Of a DNA stretch of 34,967 bases, positions 1 to 7,658 are shown piece after piece. Each line of letters begins with the position of its first letter. Within the stretch, counting starts at the first letter, position 1. The DNA lies in assembly GCA_016234955.1 (NCBI GenBank), contig JACRNN010000174.1, forward strand, positions 1 through 34,967. The letters are read 5' to 3'. The stretch is from Deltaproteobacteria bacterium (GTDB taxonomy: Bacteria > Desulfobacterota > GWC2-55-46). The position numbers and the translations under genes were made by a program. Below the pieces are notes generated by a model, which was given only the letters and a program-made list of their open reading frames with translations, made no database searches and had not been told where the DNA came from.

Positions 1-798
1 CTGGACCAGGTACGTCCCGTCAGGCGTCAGGACCGGGGGGCTGACCATGCCGGGCTTGAGCATGGAGGCCGCCGCCTCTATTTTTCTATCCATCTCGCCG
101 GACTTCATGACGCCCATCTCACCGCCGTTTGCGGCCTCATGCCCTTCGGAATACCGCCTGGCAAGCTCCTTAAAGCCCTCGCCCCTGGCAAGGCCTTCGG
201 TTACGGCCTTGAGTCTGCCCTTCGATGATTCGCCGTTCGGCACATATATCATGTTGAGCCTGTAGGAGGCCGGGCCGTAGAACTCTTCGGCCCTCTGCCT
301 GTAGTAGTCCTCTATGTCCACATCCTCTATGGATATCTTGGAGCGGAACTCCTTGTTTATGAACTTGACCTGCCTTATCTGTTCCTTGAGCTGCTCCCTG
401 TACTCCTTGTACGTAAGGCCGCTGCGGGCAAGGGCCAGCATGAGCCCCTCGTGCGTCATGTTGTTGTTCTGCCTCTTTATGTCGTCTATGGCGTTGTCTA
501 TCTCCCTGTCGCTCACCTCTATGCCGGCCTTGTCAGAGGCCTGCTTTACGAGCTTCTGCTCTATGAGCCCGTCGAGGACCAGGGACTTGGCCTCGGCTAT
601 CTTCTTTGCGTCCCCCTTGTCCTTCGGGGATATCTTTTCGAGGGCCAGCGCCGTGGCGGCGTTGAGCTCCGAGAGGGTTATGACGCTGTTGTTGATTATG
701 GCGACTATCCTGTCCACCACCTCCGCGTCCGAAACGGAGGGCGCGGCCAGCGAGAACAGCGCGACGGCGAATATGAAGAAATGGGGCAGAGCCCTCAC
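1..798 (-). CDS. surA: Periplasmic chaperone/peptidyl-prolyl isomerase SurA (partial, C-terminus beyond window)
   Basis: SurA escorts unfolded outer-membrane proteins across the periplasm to the BAM complex. The 266 visible codons begin at GTG 798 and run off the left edge. Residues 1-25 form a signal peptide (hydrophobic FFIFAVALFSLAA, cleavage near SDA/EVV). The mature start EVVDRIVAIINNSVITLSEL is the typical SurA N-domain opening. Helical residues to about 150 follow, then a parvulin (PpiC) domain from about 165 with the usual RRYSEGHEAANGGEMG segment. The start is not certain: no good ribosome site precedes GTG 798, and a repeat (798-823) overlaps the start codon. It follows the PpiC-type lipoprotein gene in the same direction, 110 bases downstream, in the mfd-ppiC-surA order seen in some Deltaproteobacteria. 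Family assignment is firm; the start is inference. Confidence 0.88.
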   Translation of the reverse strand, partial: MRALPHFFIFAVALFSLAAPSVSDAEVVDRIVAIINNSVITLSELNAATALALEKISPKDKGDAKKIAEAKSLVLDGLIEQKLVKQASDKAGIEVSDREIDNAIDDIKRQNNNMTHEGLMLALARSGLTYKEYREQLKEQIRQVKFINKEFRSKISIEDVDIEDYYRQRAEEFYGPASYRLNMIYVPNGESSKGRLKAVTEGLARGEGFKELARRYSEGHEAANGGEMGVMKSGEMDRKIEAAASMLKPGMVSPPVLTPDGTYLVQ

Positions 799-874
799 AG
801 GGCGCCGAAAAAGTCTTTTGAGAGAAACCTTTCTACGGAAAGTTTCCCCCGGAAGACTGTTTTTCAGCGCCCCG
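798..874. repeat. Inverted pair of a TTTTTCAGCGCCC-type interspersed repeat
   Basis: Positions 853-874 read AAGACTGTTTTTCAGCGCCCC on the plus strand, and 798-823 carry the same motif on the minus strand (AAAGACTTTTTCGGCGCCCTG). The two can fold as a long imperfect hairpin with a loop of about 30 bases. Further copies of the motif lie at 27501-27526 and 34500-34520. The right-hand copy ends on the presumed GTG start of surA, so the element separates ppiC from surA and may attenuate or process the transcript. Confidence 0.7.
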
Positions 875-908
875 CCAAAACCTATCCTGGTGAAATGGCG
901 GCAGACTG

Positions 909-1877
909 TCACAGCAGGTCCTCCCTTACGGTTATCTTGGTCTTCTTTTTCAATAACTTTATCCAGGCATAGACCTCCGAGTCCTCTTTTTCGGAGCGGA
1001 GCCTCTCCATTATCCTGGCCTTGACCTCTTCGAACCCGAGCCTGCGGCCGCTCCTCCTGCCTTCGAGCAGGAATATGTGGTAGCCGTATTCGGTCTTGAC
1101 CACCGGGCTTATCTCGCCGGTCTTGAGCTTGAATACCGCGTCCTCGAACTCCTTCGGCATATCCCCTCTCGCGAAGTAGCCGAGGTCCCCGCCGTTCTTG
1201 CGCTCAGGGCTTAGGGAGACCTCCTCGGCCACGGCCGCGAAGTTCCCGGCGTTGAGCCTTTTCCTTATCTTCCCCGCCTCATCCTCCGAAGCGGCCACTA
1301 TCATCCTGGCGTGCGCCTGCTCCTGCACGTCATAGTCCTCTATATGCTCGATGTAGTATTCCCTTGCGTCCTTCTCGGTCACGGACTGGCCGGCCTTCCT
1401 GCCTATGAGCTGGTCGACGGTCTTTTTTATGAGGAGCTTTCTCCGTATCTCTTCCTTCCAGTTATCTATACTGCCGTACCTCTCCTCCACAGCCTCCTTG
1501 AAGGTCTCGTCCCCGTACTCCTTTTTAAGCCCCTCCACCTCCTGCGAAAGCTCCCTAACGTCTACGGTTATTCCGGCCCGCCCGGCCTCGGCGATCATGA
1601 GCTCTTCCTCTATGAGCTGGTTGATAAGCTCTTTTTTCAGCTCCGAGATATCCTCCTGAGTCCCCTGCTCTCCGGGCGGCATGAGCCTTTTGAGGGCGTC
1701 ACTGTACTGGCGGACCGTTATGAGGCGGTCCCCCACCTTCGCCACAGTATCCTGCCCGCCCGTTCCCTTGCATCCGTTTGCGCCGAATACGCCGATGGCG
1801 AACATAAGTAAAAGCGACGCCCTCAGCCCCGCCTTCGACGCGGCACATCCCTTAATGAACCTCCCCGAAGGAAACAT
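909..1877 (-). CDS. PpiC/PrsA-type peptidyl-prolyl cis-trans isomerase, probable lipoprotein
   Basis: A 322-residue periplasmic foldase of the SurA_N plus parvulin (rotamase) type. The N-terminus has a basic stretch, a hydrophobic core (ASLLLMFAIGVFG) and a lipobox-like GANGC, so Cys36 is a likely lipidation site. A helical SurA_N-like region spans about 45-185. The parvulin domain spans about 190-285, with EEVSLSPERKNGGDLGYFARG and TEYGYHIFLLEGR as typical segments. The start ATG 1877 has a good ribosome site on its strand (GAGGGG, 5 bases before ATG), but the first codons (MFPSG) are encoded by a copy of the GAAGGAAACATTAAA repeat. The gene lies between mfd and surA, all on the minus strand, so it probably helps fold envelope proteins with SurA. 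Client proteins cannot be inferred. Confidence 0.85.
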   Translation of the reverse strand: MFPSGRFIKGCAASKAGLRASLLLMFAIGVFGANGCKGTGGQDTVAKVGDRLITVRQYSDALKRLMPPGEQGTQEDISELKKELINQLIEEELMIAEAGRAGITVDVRELSQEVEGLKKEYGDETFKEAVEERYGSIDNWKEEIRRKLLIKKTVDQLIGRKAGQSVTEKDAREYYIEHIEDYDVQEQAHARMIVAASEDEAGKIRKRLNAGNFAAVAEEVSLSPERKNGGDLGYFARGDMPKEFEDAVFKLKTGEISPVVKTEYGYHIFLLEGRRSGRRLGFEEVKARIMERLRSEKEDSEVYAWIKLLKKKTKITVREDLL

Positions 1878-1882
1878 TAAAT
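1863..1882 (+). repeat. GAAGGAAACATTAAA repeat copy at the ppiC start
   Basis: CCCCGAAGGAAACATTAAAT on the plus strand matches copies at 22052-22079, 27579-27610 and, inverted, 30322-30343. Here the reverse complement supplies the ATG and first codons of the PpiC-type gene, so the repeat has been taken into coding sequence. Confidence 0.6.
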
Positions 1883-1978
1883 CCCCTCTTCCTGATGGTA
1901 TCTGCCTGAGCGCATCTCACCATGTAAACCCTGGCCCGCCCCGCCTGCCGGCGGAAAAAACTCTTATTTTAAGCAGTA

Positions 1979-2107
1979 TTAACTATAACATCCAAGCGCG
2001 AGCTCTTTCAATATATATCTTGCCTCCTCTATCGGGGAAGCGCCCTCTTCCATGGACGCTATGAACCTCGAATCCGGCGTTATCCTGTACTTCTTCGGCT
2101 CTTTTTT
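1979..2107 (-). other. mfd: Displaced Mfd domain-7 tail in the -1 frame, with A-AAA-AAG heptamer
   Basis: On the minus strand 2107-2101 read A AAA AAG, in phase with the mfd frame (TCA AAA AAG). This is the arrangement of the dnaX -1 slippery site. In the -1 frame from 2101 the sequence reads EPKKYRITPDSRFIASMEEG and continues through ASPIEEARYILKEL to TAA at 1979-1981. This matches the known Mfd C-terminus pattern (E. coli has QHYRLDGPTRLKF and a helical end). A slip would give a 1130-residue protein. No SD-like stimulator at the usual distance and no strong 3' stem were found. About 30 residues of domain 7 usually present before this point also seem missing, so a deletion with frame change is at least as likely. 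Confidence 0.6.
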
Positions 2108-5100
2108 GAAAAATAGCTTATCCGCTTCAACAGGAGCTTGAGCTCCACCGTGCCCGCGAGGTTATTTACGAGGGCCGGAGGGTCCCCGTAGCGGTCGGCA
2201 AGCTCGTCGGTTATCGAGACGAGCTCGTCCGCCGAACGGACGGAAGCAAGCCTCTTGTAGAAAGAGAGCCTGTGCCTCGTGTCCGGCACATAGTCCTCGG
2301 GTATGTACTGGGAGACCCTCAGGTTTATCTCCGGCTCCGCCTCTTCGGGTATTTCCGTGCCCCTTATCTCATTGACGGCGTCCTCGAGGAGCTGGGCGTA
2401 GAGGTCGAACCCGACCTCGGCTATCTGGCCCGACTGCGCGGCGCCGAGAAGCTCTCCCGCGCCCCTTATCTCGAGGTCGTAGGTAGCCACCTTGAACCCG
2501 GAGCCCGGCTCGCAGAGTTCCTGGATGACCTCTATCCGTTTTCTCGCGTCGTCGGTAAGCTCGCCCATAGGCGGGCATATGAAGTAGGCGTAGGCCCTGT
2601 GGCTGCTCCTGCCCACCCTCCCCCTCAGCTGGTAGAGGTCGGCCAGACCGAACCTGTCCGCCCTGTTTATTATTATGGTGTTGGCCGAAGGGATGTCGAG
2701 CCCGGATTCCACTATGGCGGTTGAGAGGAGTATGTCGTACTCCCTGTTCACGAAGCCGAGCATCTTTTTCTCAAGCTCGCCTTCGCGCATCCGCCCGTGC
2801 GCTACCGCCACCCTGGCGTGCGGGACTATCCTCCTCAAGACCTCTTCCGCCTTGCCCATGGACTCTATCCTGTTGTGGACGAAGAAGACCTGCCCGCCCC
2901 TGTGGAGCTCCCTTTCAATGGCCTCGGCTATGACCGTTTCATCGAACCTTATGACCGAGGTCTTCACCGCGAGCCTGTCCTCGGGCGGGGTGTTTATTAT
3001 GCTCAGCTCCCTTATGCTTGCCAGCGACATGTGGAGCGTCCTTGGGATGGGCGTGGCGGTCAGCGTAAGTACGTCCACCCTCTTCCTCATCTGCTTGAAC
3101 CTCTCCTTGTGCGCCACGCCGAACCTGTGCTCTTCGTCTATGACGATGAGCCCGAGGTCCTTGAACTCGATGTCTTTCTGAAGGAGCCTGTGAGTCCCGA
3201 TAACTACGTCGACAAGGCCCTTTGCGAGCCTGTCCACGGCGTCTTTCTGCTCCTTTTTGGACTTGAACCTGCTCAGCACCTCAACCGCCACCGGATACGG
3301 CGCAAGCCTTTTGCAAAACGTCCTGAAGTGCTGCTGGGCAAGTACCGTGGTGGGCACGAGCACGGCCACCTGCTTTTTATCGAGCACCGCCTTGAACGCG
3401 GCCCTTATCGCGACCTCGGTCTTCCCGTAGCCGACGTCCCCGCAGATGAGCCTGTCCATGGGCCTGGGCTCCTCCATGTCCTTGAGGCACTCCTCTATCG
3501 CGCGCGCCTGGTCCGGGGTCTCCTCGTACTCGAACCCGGCCTCGAACTCATGGAACGTCCTGTCCGGCGGGGAGAACGCGAAGCCCTCGGCCACCTGCCG
3601 CTCCGCGTAGAGCTTGAGGAGCTCTCCGGCGAGCTTTTCCACGGCCTGCTTTACACGCTTCTTCTTCCTCTCCCATCCCGGCCCACCGAGCCTGTCAAGC
3701 TCCGGTCCTTCGCCCTCGACCCCGTGGTACTTGCTTACGAGGTCCATCCTCAATACCGGGAGATAGAGCTTGTCCCCGTCCCTGTATTCCATCAGCAGAA
3801 ATTCGTTGTCCACGCCGTCGATGCCGAGCCTCTTGAGCCCCCTGTACAACCCCACCCCGTGCATGGAATGGACGATGAAGTCGCCGGGAGAGAGGTCCTG
3901 GAGCTGGGCGACGAACGCCTCGAGCTTCCTCGACGGAGGCGCCCGCCTGTTCACCCTCTCGCCGAAGACCTCTTCTTCGGATATGACGGCCACGGCCTCG
4001 CCGGGGATTCTGAACCCGGTCTGCAGCGACCCGATGGCTATGGAGAACCCCGGCGTGGCGGCGTCGATTATCTCAGGGGCCGTTATGACCGGAGGGTTCA
4101 GGCCGTATCCGGAGAGTATCTCCCTCGTCCTTCCGGCCTGCGCCCTGTTGTGCGCGGTCAGGTACGTCCTTACCCCGGCGTCGGTCCACTCCTTTACCCT
4201 GTCGGCGAGCGGGGCGAGGAGATCTTCGCCTTTCCGGAAGGAGACCTCCTGCCTGATATCCATGTTCGATGCCGAGGGTATCTCCATCCTTGCGCCGCGC
4301 AGGGACTCGATATTGAGGACGGGGTAAGACTTCAAGGCCGAGTCCATCTCTTCCTGGCTCAGATACAGCTCCTCAGTCGCCGCGTGGAACTCCTTTTTCT
4401 CTACAAGGCGCTCTGCCGCGTCCTTCACCTCCCGGGCAAAGCCTGCGATCCGGTCTTCTACAAGCTCCGGGTCTATGACCGCGACGACGGCGCCGTTGCC
4501 CAGGTAGTCGAATACGGTATCGAGCCTTTCGTAGAGGAGCGGCAGGATCGCGTCAAGCCCGGCATAACCCACGCCCGACCTTATCTTCTCGGAGAGCGGC
4601 TCCCACGCCTCCCGTTTAAGGCCGAGGGAGTCGGCCCTCTCTATGAGCCTCTCCCGCGCCTTGAACCTTCCGTCCCTTACGACCGTGGCCTCGCGCGCCG
4701 GGAGTATCCGCGCCTCCTCAAGCTCCTTCAATGACCTCTGCGTGGCTGCGTCGAAGCTCCTGATGGATTCCACCTCGTCGCCGAAGAACTCTATCCTCAG
4801 GGGTGTGTCGTGCATCGGCGCGAATATATCGAGTATCCCTCCCCTTAAGGATATCTCGCCGCGCTCCTCCACCATAGACATCCTCGAATACCCTATGTCC
4901 TGGAGCCTTGATACGAGCCCCTCCATCGGGAGCTCACCTCCCTTCTTGATGTCGATGACCCTCTCTCCGAGCCCTGAGGCCGGCATCACGCGCTGCATAA
5001 GGTTGTCGGCCGGGCTTACGGTGATGAAGGGGGTTTGGACGGTGAGGCTGAAGAGCACCCTCATCCTTTCGGCCTGTATCTCCTGGTGGGCCTGCTCAAG

Positions 5101-5370
5101 CTCGAAGGGGAGGACTTCGGTGGACGGATAGAAGAGCACCCTGTCGGCGCCGAGGAAGAACCGGAGGTCTGAGGCAAAGCCCTCGGCGGCCTCCTGCGTG
5201 GGGAGCACCGCGAGGACGGGCCTGTCATGACACTTGAATAACGTCGCGAGGAAAAAGGCCTTCGCGGAGCCGTAGAGCCCGCCGAGGCTCAACTCCGCGC
5301 CGTCCTTGAGCTTAACGGCGTCGGAGGCGGCCTGGCGTATGGAGCATATCCTGTTCTCTGATTCCGGCAT
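2080..5370 (-). CDS. mfd: Transcription-repair coupling factor Mfd, C-terminus out of frame
   Basis: Mfd removes RNA polymerase stalled at DNA lesions using ATP-driven translocation and recruits UvrA. From ATG 5370 the frame gives 1096 residues: a UvrB-like N-terminal module (PSTEVLPFELEQAHQE), the CarD-like RNA polymerase-interaction domain (GDFIVHSMHGVGLYRGL, roughly 480-550), a RecG-like motor with Walker A GDVGYGKTEVA, the DEEH box VIDEEHRFGV and TLTATPIPRTLHMS, and the start of C-terminal domain 7. ATG 5370 is chosen because AAAGAAAGG precedes it at correct spacing; a longer frame to 5442 is only open through a repeat. The end is odd: after VELKLLLKRIS the frame reads FSKKSRRSTG and stops, while the conserved domain-7 tail lies in the -1 frame down to 1979. 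This may be a real mutation, a sequence error or recoding. Domain 7 restrains the motor, so its loss would matter. Confidence 0.95.
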   Translation of the reverse strand: MPESENRICSIRQAASDAVKLKDGAELSLGGLYGSAKAFFLATLFKCHDRPVLAVLPTQEAAEGFASDLRFFLGADRVLFYPSTEVLPFELEQAHQEIQAERMRVLFSLTVQTPFITVSPADNLMQRVMPASGLGERVIDIKKGGELPMEGLVSRLQDIGYSRMSMVEERGEISLRGGILDIFAPMHDTPLRIEFFGDEVESIRSFDAATQRSLKELEEARILPAREATVVRDGRFKARERLIERADSLGLKREAWEPLSEKIRSGVGYAGLDAILPLLYERLDTVFDYLGNGAVVAVIDPELVEDRIAGFAREVKDAAERLVEKKEFHAATEELYLSQEEMDSALKSYPVLNIESLRGARMEIPSASNMDIRQEVSFRKGEDLLAPLADRVKEWTDAGVRTYLTAHNRAQAGRTREILSGYGLNPPVITAPEIIDAATPGFSIAIGSLQTGFRIPGEAVAVISEEEVFGERVNRRAPPSRKLEAFVAQLQDLSPGDFIVHSMHGVGLYRGLKRLGIDGVDNEFLLMEYRDGDKLYLPVLRMDLVSKYHGVEGEGPELDRLGGPGWERKKKRVKQAVEKLAGELLKLYAERQVAEGFAFSPPDRTFHEFEAGFEYEETPDQARAIEECLKDMEEPRPMDRLICGDVGYGKTEVAIRAAFKAVLDKKQVAVLVPTTVLAQQHFRTFCKRLAPYPVAVEVLSRFKSKKEQKDAVDRLAKGLVDVVIGTHRLLQKDIEFKDLGLIVIDEEHRFGVAHKERFKQMRKRVDVLTLTATPIPRTLHMSLASIRELSIINTPPEDRLAVKTSVIRFDETVIAEAIERELHRGGQVFFVHNRIESMGKAEEVLRRIVPHARVAVAHGRMREGELEKKMLGFVNREYDILLSTAIVESGLDIPSANTIIINRADRFGLADLYQLRGRVGRSSHRAYAYFICPPMGELTDDARKRIEVIQELCEPGSGFKVATYDLEIRGAGELLGAAQSGQIAEVGFDLYAQLLEDAVNEIRGTEIPEEAEPEINLRVSQYIPEDYVPDTRHRLSFYKRLASVRSADELVSITDELADRYGDPPALVNNLAGTVELKLLLKRISYFSKKSRRSTG

Positions 5371-5386
5371 ATTACCTTTCTTTAAT

Positions 5387-5436
5387 GAACATGCATGGCG
5401 AGCGCGAGGCCAGCGGCTTGCTGCGGGGAGCTTCAA
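5387..5436 (+). repeat. Short copy of the GAACATGCAT...AGCTTCAA intergenic repeat
   Basis: It begins GAACATGCATGGCGAGCG and ends AGCTTCAA like the full copies at 10121-10234 and 16137-16260, but lacks the middle. It lies in the mfd leader and on the opposite strand creates a false upstream extension of the mfd reading frame. Confidence 0.7.
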
Positions 5437-5443
5437 CCCCAAG

Positions 5444-5526
5444 AGGATTGAAAACCCAAGGGGTCTCGGAACGCTAAAGACCCCCGAAGGATTGAAAGCC
5501 CAGGGGGTTTCGTAATGCTAAAGACC
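5444..5526. repeat. Tandem 39-base repeats forming two hairpins in the mfd leader
   Basis: Units 5444-5482 and 5488-5526 both start AGGATTGAAA and end GCTAAAGACC. They match at 34 of 39 positions and are five bases apart. On the mfd strand each can form a stem of C and G runs (CCCCC with GGGGG, and CCCC with GGGG). They lie between the mfd promoter candidate and the mfd start, so they would be in its 5' leader. The 3' end of each unit also resembles the sequence just before the pyk start. Confidence 0.7.
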
Positions 5527-5560
5527 GTATTGCGATGGGTCTATCTCTCGGCAACAAGAG

Positions 5561-5588
5561 AGTATATCACAAACGGCGTTGGTGAAAA
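5561..5588 (-). promoter_or_regulatory. Candidate sigma-70 promoter for mfd
   Basis: On the minus strand, TTTTCA (-35, 5588-5583) and TATACT (-10, 5566-5561) are separated by 16 bases. Transcription would start near 5554, giving a leader of about 185 bases that contains the two tandem hairpins and one repeat copy. Confidence 0.5.
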
Positions 5589-5691
5589 AGGCTTTTGGCA
5601 CGCACGCGGGAGGGTTGAGGCACATGGGGGACGGCCGCTGAACGATGGGGGGTTTTCACCGAGTCTTGGCAATTCAGCGGAAAGCGAGATA

Positions 5692-5719
5692 TTGACATAC
5701 CGGTCTTTGTAAGGATAAT
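5692..5719 (+). promoter_or_regulatory. Sigma-70 promoter for pyk
   Basis: A perfect TTGACA (5692-5697) is followed after 16 bases by GATAAT (5714-5719), one base from consensus. It lies about 90 bases before the pyk start with no other gene between. Confidence 0.7.
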
Positions 5720-5766
5720 ATGGCGGAGGTTGTTTCAAAAAATTATCTCATAGCCCCATGAAATCT

Positions 5767-5794
5767 CCCCCGGCCTCAAGGCCCACGGGGGTTT
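5767..5794 (+). promoter_or_regulatory. GC-rich leader hairpin just upstream of pyk
   Basis: CCCCCG (5767-5772) pairs with CGGGGG (5786-5791), and an inner GGCC-TCAA-GGCC can pair as well. TTT follows, then GAGAACGCTAAA up to the pyk start. The stem resembles an intrinsic terminator or attenuator with a short T-run. It could equally be another copy of the hairpin repeat seen at 5444-5526. Confidence 0.5.
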
Positions 5795-5809
5795 GAGAAC
5801 GCTAAAAAA

Positions 5810-7285
5810 ATGAAAAACGTGAGAAACAATAGAAAGACAAAGATAATAGCCACCATAGGCCCGGCGACAAGGTCTCCGGAGCTGGTCGAGGGGCTCCTGC
5901 TCGCGGGCGCGAACGTCGTGAGGCTGAACTTCTCCCACGGGACGTATGAGGAGCACGGGGAATTCATCGCCACGGTCAGGGGCGTGGCGGGCAGGCTCAA
6001 TCTGCCTGTGGCGATACTGCTCGACCTTCAGGGTCCGAGGATAAGGGTCGGCCGCATCAAAGGGGGCGCGGTGGCGCTTGAGAAGGGGCAGAGGGTCACC
6101 CTCGCCTCCGAAGAGGACAGCGGCCCCGGCGCCGTAACGACCACGTATAAGGACCTCTACAAGGACGTGAAGCCGGGGGACAGGGTACTTATGGACGACG
6201 GGCTCATCGAGGTAAGGGTGCTTGGCGTAAGCGGGCAAAGGGTCGAGTGCGAGGTCGTCTACGGCGGCGTGCTCAAGGAGCACAAGGGGATGAACCTGCC
6301 CGGAGTCAGCATAAGCGCATCATGCCTCACGGAAAAAGACATCGAGGACCTGCACTTCGGGATAGAGAAGGGCGTGGACTTCATCGCGCTCTCATTTGTC
6401 AGGAGGGCCGCCGACATAGTGGAGCTGAAGTCCCGGCTCAAGGGCAAGAACTCCGAGATACAGGTAATAGCCAAGATAGAGAAGGGCGAGGCCATCGCCG
6501 ACCTGAGCGCTATCATAGATGAGGCCGACGGCGTGATGATAGCGAGGGGCGACCTCGGCGTTGAGCTTTCCGCCGAAGAGATACCGGTGCTCCAGAAAAA
6601 GATCATCTCCGCGGCCAACGAGGCGGGCAAGATAGTCATCACCGCCACGCAGATGTTGGAGTCGATGATAGCCAACCCGAGGCCGACGAGGGCCGAGGCC
6701 TCCGACGTGGCCAACGCGGTCTTTGACGGCACGGACGCGCTGATGCTCTCCGGAGAGACGGCGGCCGGGAGCTACCCGGTAAAGGCCGTTGAGATGATGT
6801 CCAGGATAGCCAAGGAGGCCGAGGACGCCGCCCTTGCGCACAAGCACATGCTCAGGAGGAAGAAGTTCGAGACCCCGTCATTCGCCCAGGCCGTCGCATT
6901 CGCCGCGAACGCCGCGAGCAACGAGGTCAACGCCAGGGCGATAGTGGTCTTTACCCACAGCGGCGAGACGGCGCGGCTCCTGTCGAAACTGAGGCCGTCA
7001 ACCCCTATAATCGCCTTCACCCACATCGAGAGGACGTGGAGGCGGATGTCCCTCATGTGGGGCATAGAGCCCTACATGATAGGCTTCGGGGAGCATACGG
7101 ACGAGATGATATGCATGGGCGAGGCCGCGCTCCTGGATAACGGGCTGGCCGAGGCCGGGGACACCATCGTCGTTGTCTCCGGCACGAAGGTAGGCATGCG
7201 CGGCGCGACGAACATGATGAAGATAGACTGGATAGGGAGCACGGAATGCAAGATATACCTCAAGGAACGCGTCAGCGTGCCTTGA
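5810..7285 (+). CDS. pyk: Pyruvate kinase
   Basis: This enzyme converts phosphoenolpyruvate and ADP to pyruvate and ATP, the last step of glycolysis, in the cytoplasm. At 491 residues it is of normal length. Seen in the sequence: the N-terminal KTKIIATIGPAT and NFSHGTYEEH motifs; the catalytic lysine segment IAKIEKGEAI (Lys222); the metal and substrate loop MIARGDLGVE (243-252); ITATQMLESM and DALMLSGETAAG. At 73-80 it reads LQGPRIRV. Potassium-dependent enzymes have Glu where Arg77 stands, so this one is probably potassium-independent (inference from family rules). ATG 5810 has only a weak ribosome site; GTG 5819 is a possible alternative. It has its own promoter at 5692 and is followed by a repeat-rich convergent spacer. 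Confidence 0.97.
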   Translation: MKNVRNNRKTKIIATIGPATRSPELVEGLLLAGANVVRLNFSHGTYEEHGEFIATVRGVAGRLNLPVAILLDLQGPRIRVGRIKGGAVALEKGQRVTLASEEDSGPGAVTTTYKDLYKDVKPGDRVLMDDGLIEVRVLGVSGQRVECEVVYGGVLKEHKGMNLPGVSISASCLTEKDIEDLHFGIEKGVDFIALSFVRRAADIVELKSRLKGKNSEIQVIAKIEKGEAIADLSAIIDEADGVMIARGDLGVELSAEEIPVLQKKIISAANEAGKIVITATQMLESMIANPRPTRAEASDVANAVFDGTDALMLSGETAAGSYPVKAVEMMSRIAKEAEDAALAHKHMLRRKKFETPSFAQAVAFAANAASNEVNARAIVVFTHSGETARLLSKLRPSTPIIAFTHIERTWRRMSLMWGIEPYMIGFGEHTDEMICMGEAALLDNGLAEAGDTIVVVSGTKVGMRGATNMMKIDWIGSTECKIYLKERVSVP

Positions 7286-7341
7286 AGCGGCAAGGGCGAG
7301 ATACGGACGGCGCGCCCTGAAAATGGATTAAGGGCGGTCTT

Positions 7342-7411
7342 GTAGGGTGGGCTCCGCCCACCAAGATATCAGCTACTCACTCCTGTAAATGGTGGGCCGA
7401 GCCCACCCTAC
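7342..7411. repeat. REP-like long inverted repeat (GTAGGGTGGGC...GCCCACCCTAC)
   Basis: The 22-base arm 7342-7363 is matched by the inverted arm 7390-7411 with one mismatch, around a 26-base spacer. Each arm also has an internal GTGGGC/GCCCAC palindrome. Such GTAGGGTGGGC sequences occur as dispersed repeats in many bacterial genomes. It lies after pyk and may act as a transcript-end or mRNA-stabilising structure. No REP-type transposase gene is in the window. Confidence 0.8.
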
Positions 7412-7496
7412 GTCCCTAAGGTCGGCGTTCAGTTGCCGTTCGACCCCCTGATGCGCGGTTTTCTCTATTTGGCGGAAGGGGGAGGGAGGGCCATAG

Positions 7497-7616
7497 GATG
7501 CGCTGAGGAACGAAGCGCATCGTTCGAGTTGAATTTCGTATGGCAGCCACGAATCATTCGGGTTCAATCTGCAAGATTGAACCCGCCAGAAGTGGGCAGG
7601 ACGAAACTCCTGCCAC
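7497..7616. repeat. Run of three hairpins in the pyk-slt convergent spacer
   Basis: Three stems stand in a row: GATGCGCT/AGCGCATC (7497-7521); an 11-bp perfect stem GGGTTCAATCT/AGATTGAACCC with loop GCA (7560-7584); and GTGGGCAGGA/TCCTGCCAC with one bulge (7592-7616). With the REP-like repeat and the slt terminator, this 370-base spacer is almost wholly inverted repeats. No coding frame is convincing here. Confidence 0.65.
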
Positions 7617-7620
7617 CACA

Positions 7621-7657
7621 AAAATGTTCCCTTCGGGGAATTATACCCGAAGGGAAC
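7621..7657 (-). terminator. Rho-independent terminator of slt
   Basis: A perfect 12-bp stem, GTTCCCTTCGGG (7626-7637) with CCCGAAGGGAAC (7646-7657), has an 8-base loop. On the minus strand it begins one base after the slt stop codon and is followed by ATTTTT. On the plus strand TTTAAAA follows, so it may also stop readthrough from pyk. Its sequence belongs to the CCCGAAGGAAAC...TTAAA repeat family. Confidence 0.8.
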
Positions 7658-7658
7658 T

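Noticed and set aside
2797..4734. Long open frame (645 codons) on the plus strand inside mfd
   Set aside because: It is antisense to well-conserved Mfd motor motifs, shows no domain, and is explained by GC-rich codon structure.
5444..5526. Possible CRISPR array
   Set aside because: Only two units with a 5-base gap and no spacers of typical length; no cas genes in the window.
5515..5738. Small frames of 65 codons on both strands in the mfd-pyk spacer
   Set aside because: Both cross the promoter candidates and repeats, with no ribosome site and no typical ATA/AGG codon pattern.
7545..7600. tRNA-like GGTTCAATC T-loop
   Set aside because: It belongs to an 11-bp perfect hairpin with a 3-base loop; no acceptor stem, D-arm or anticodon arm fits around it.
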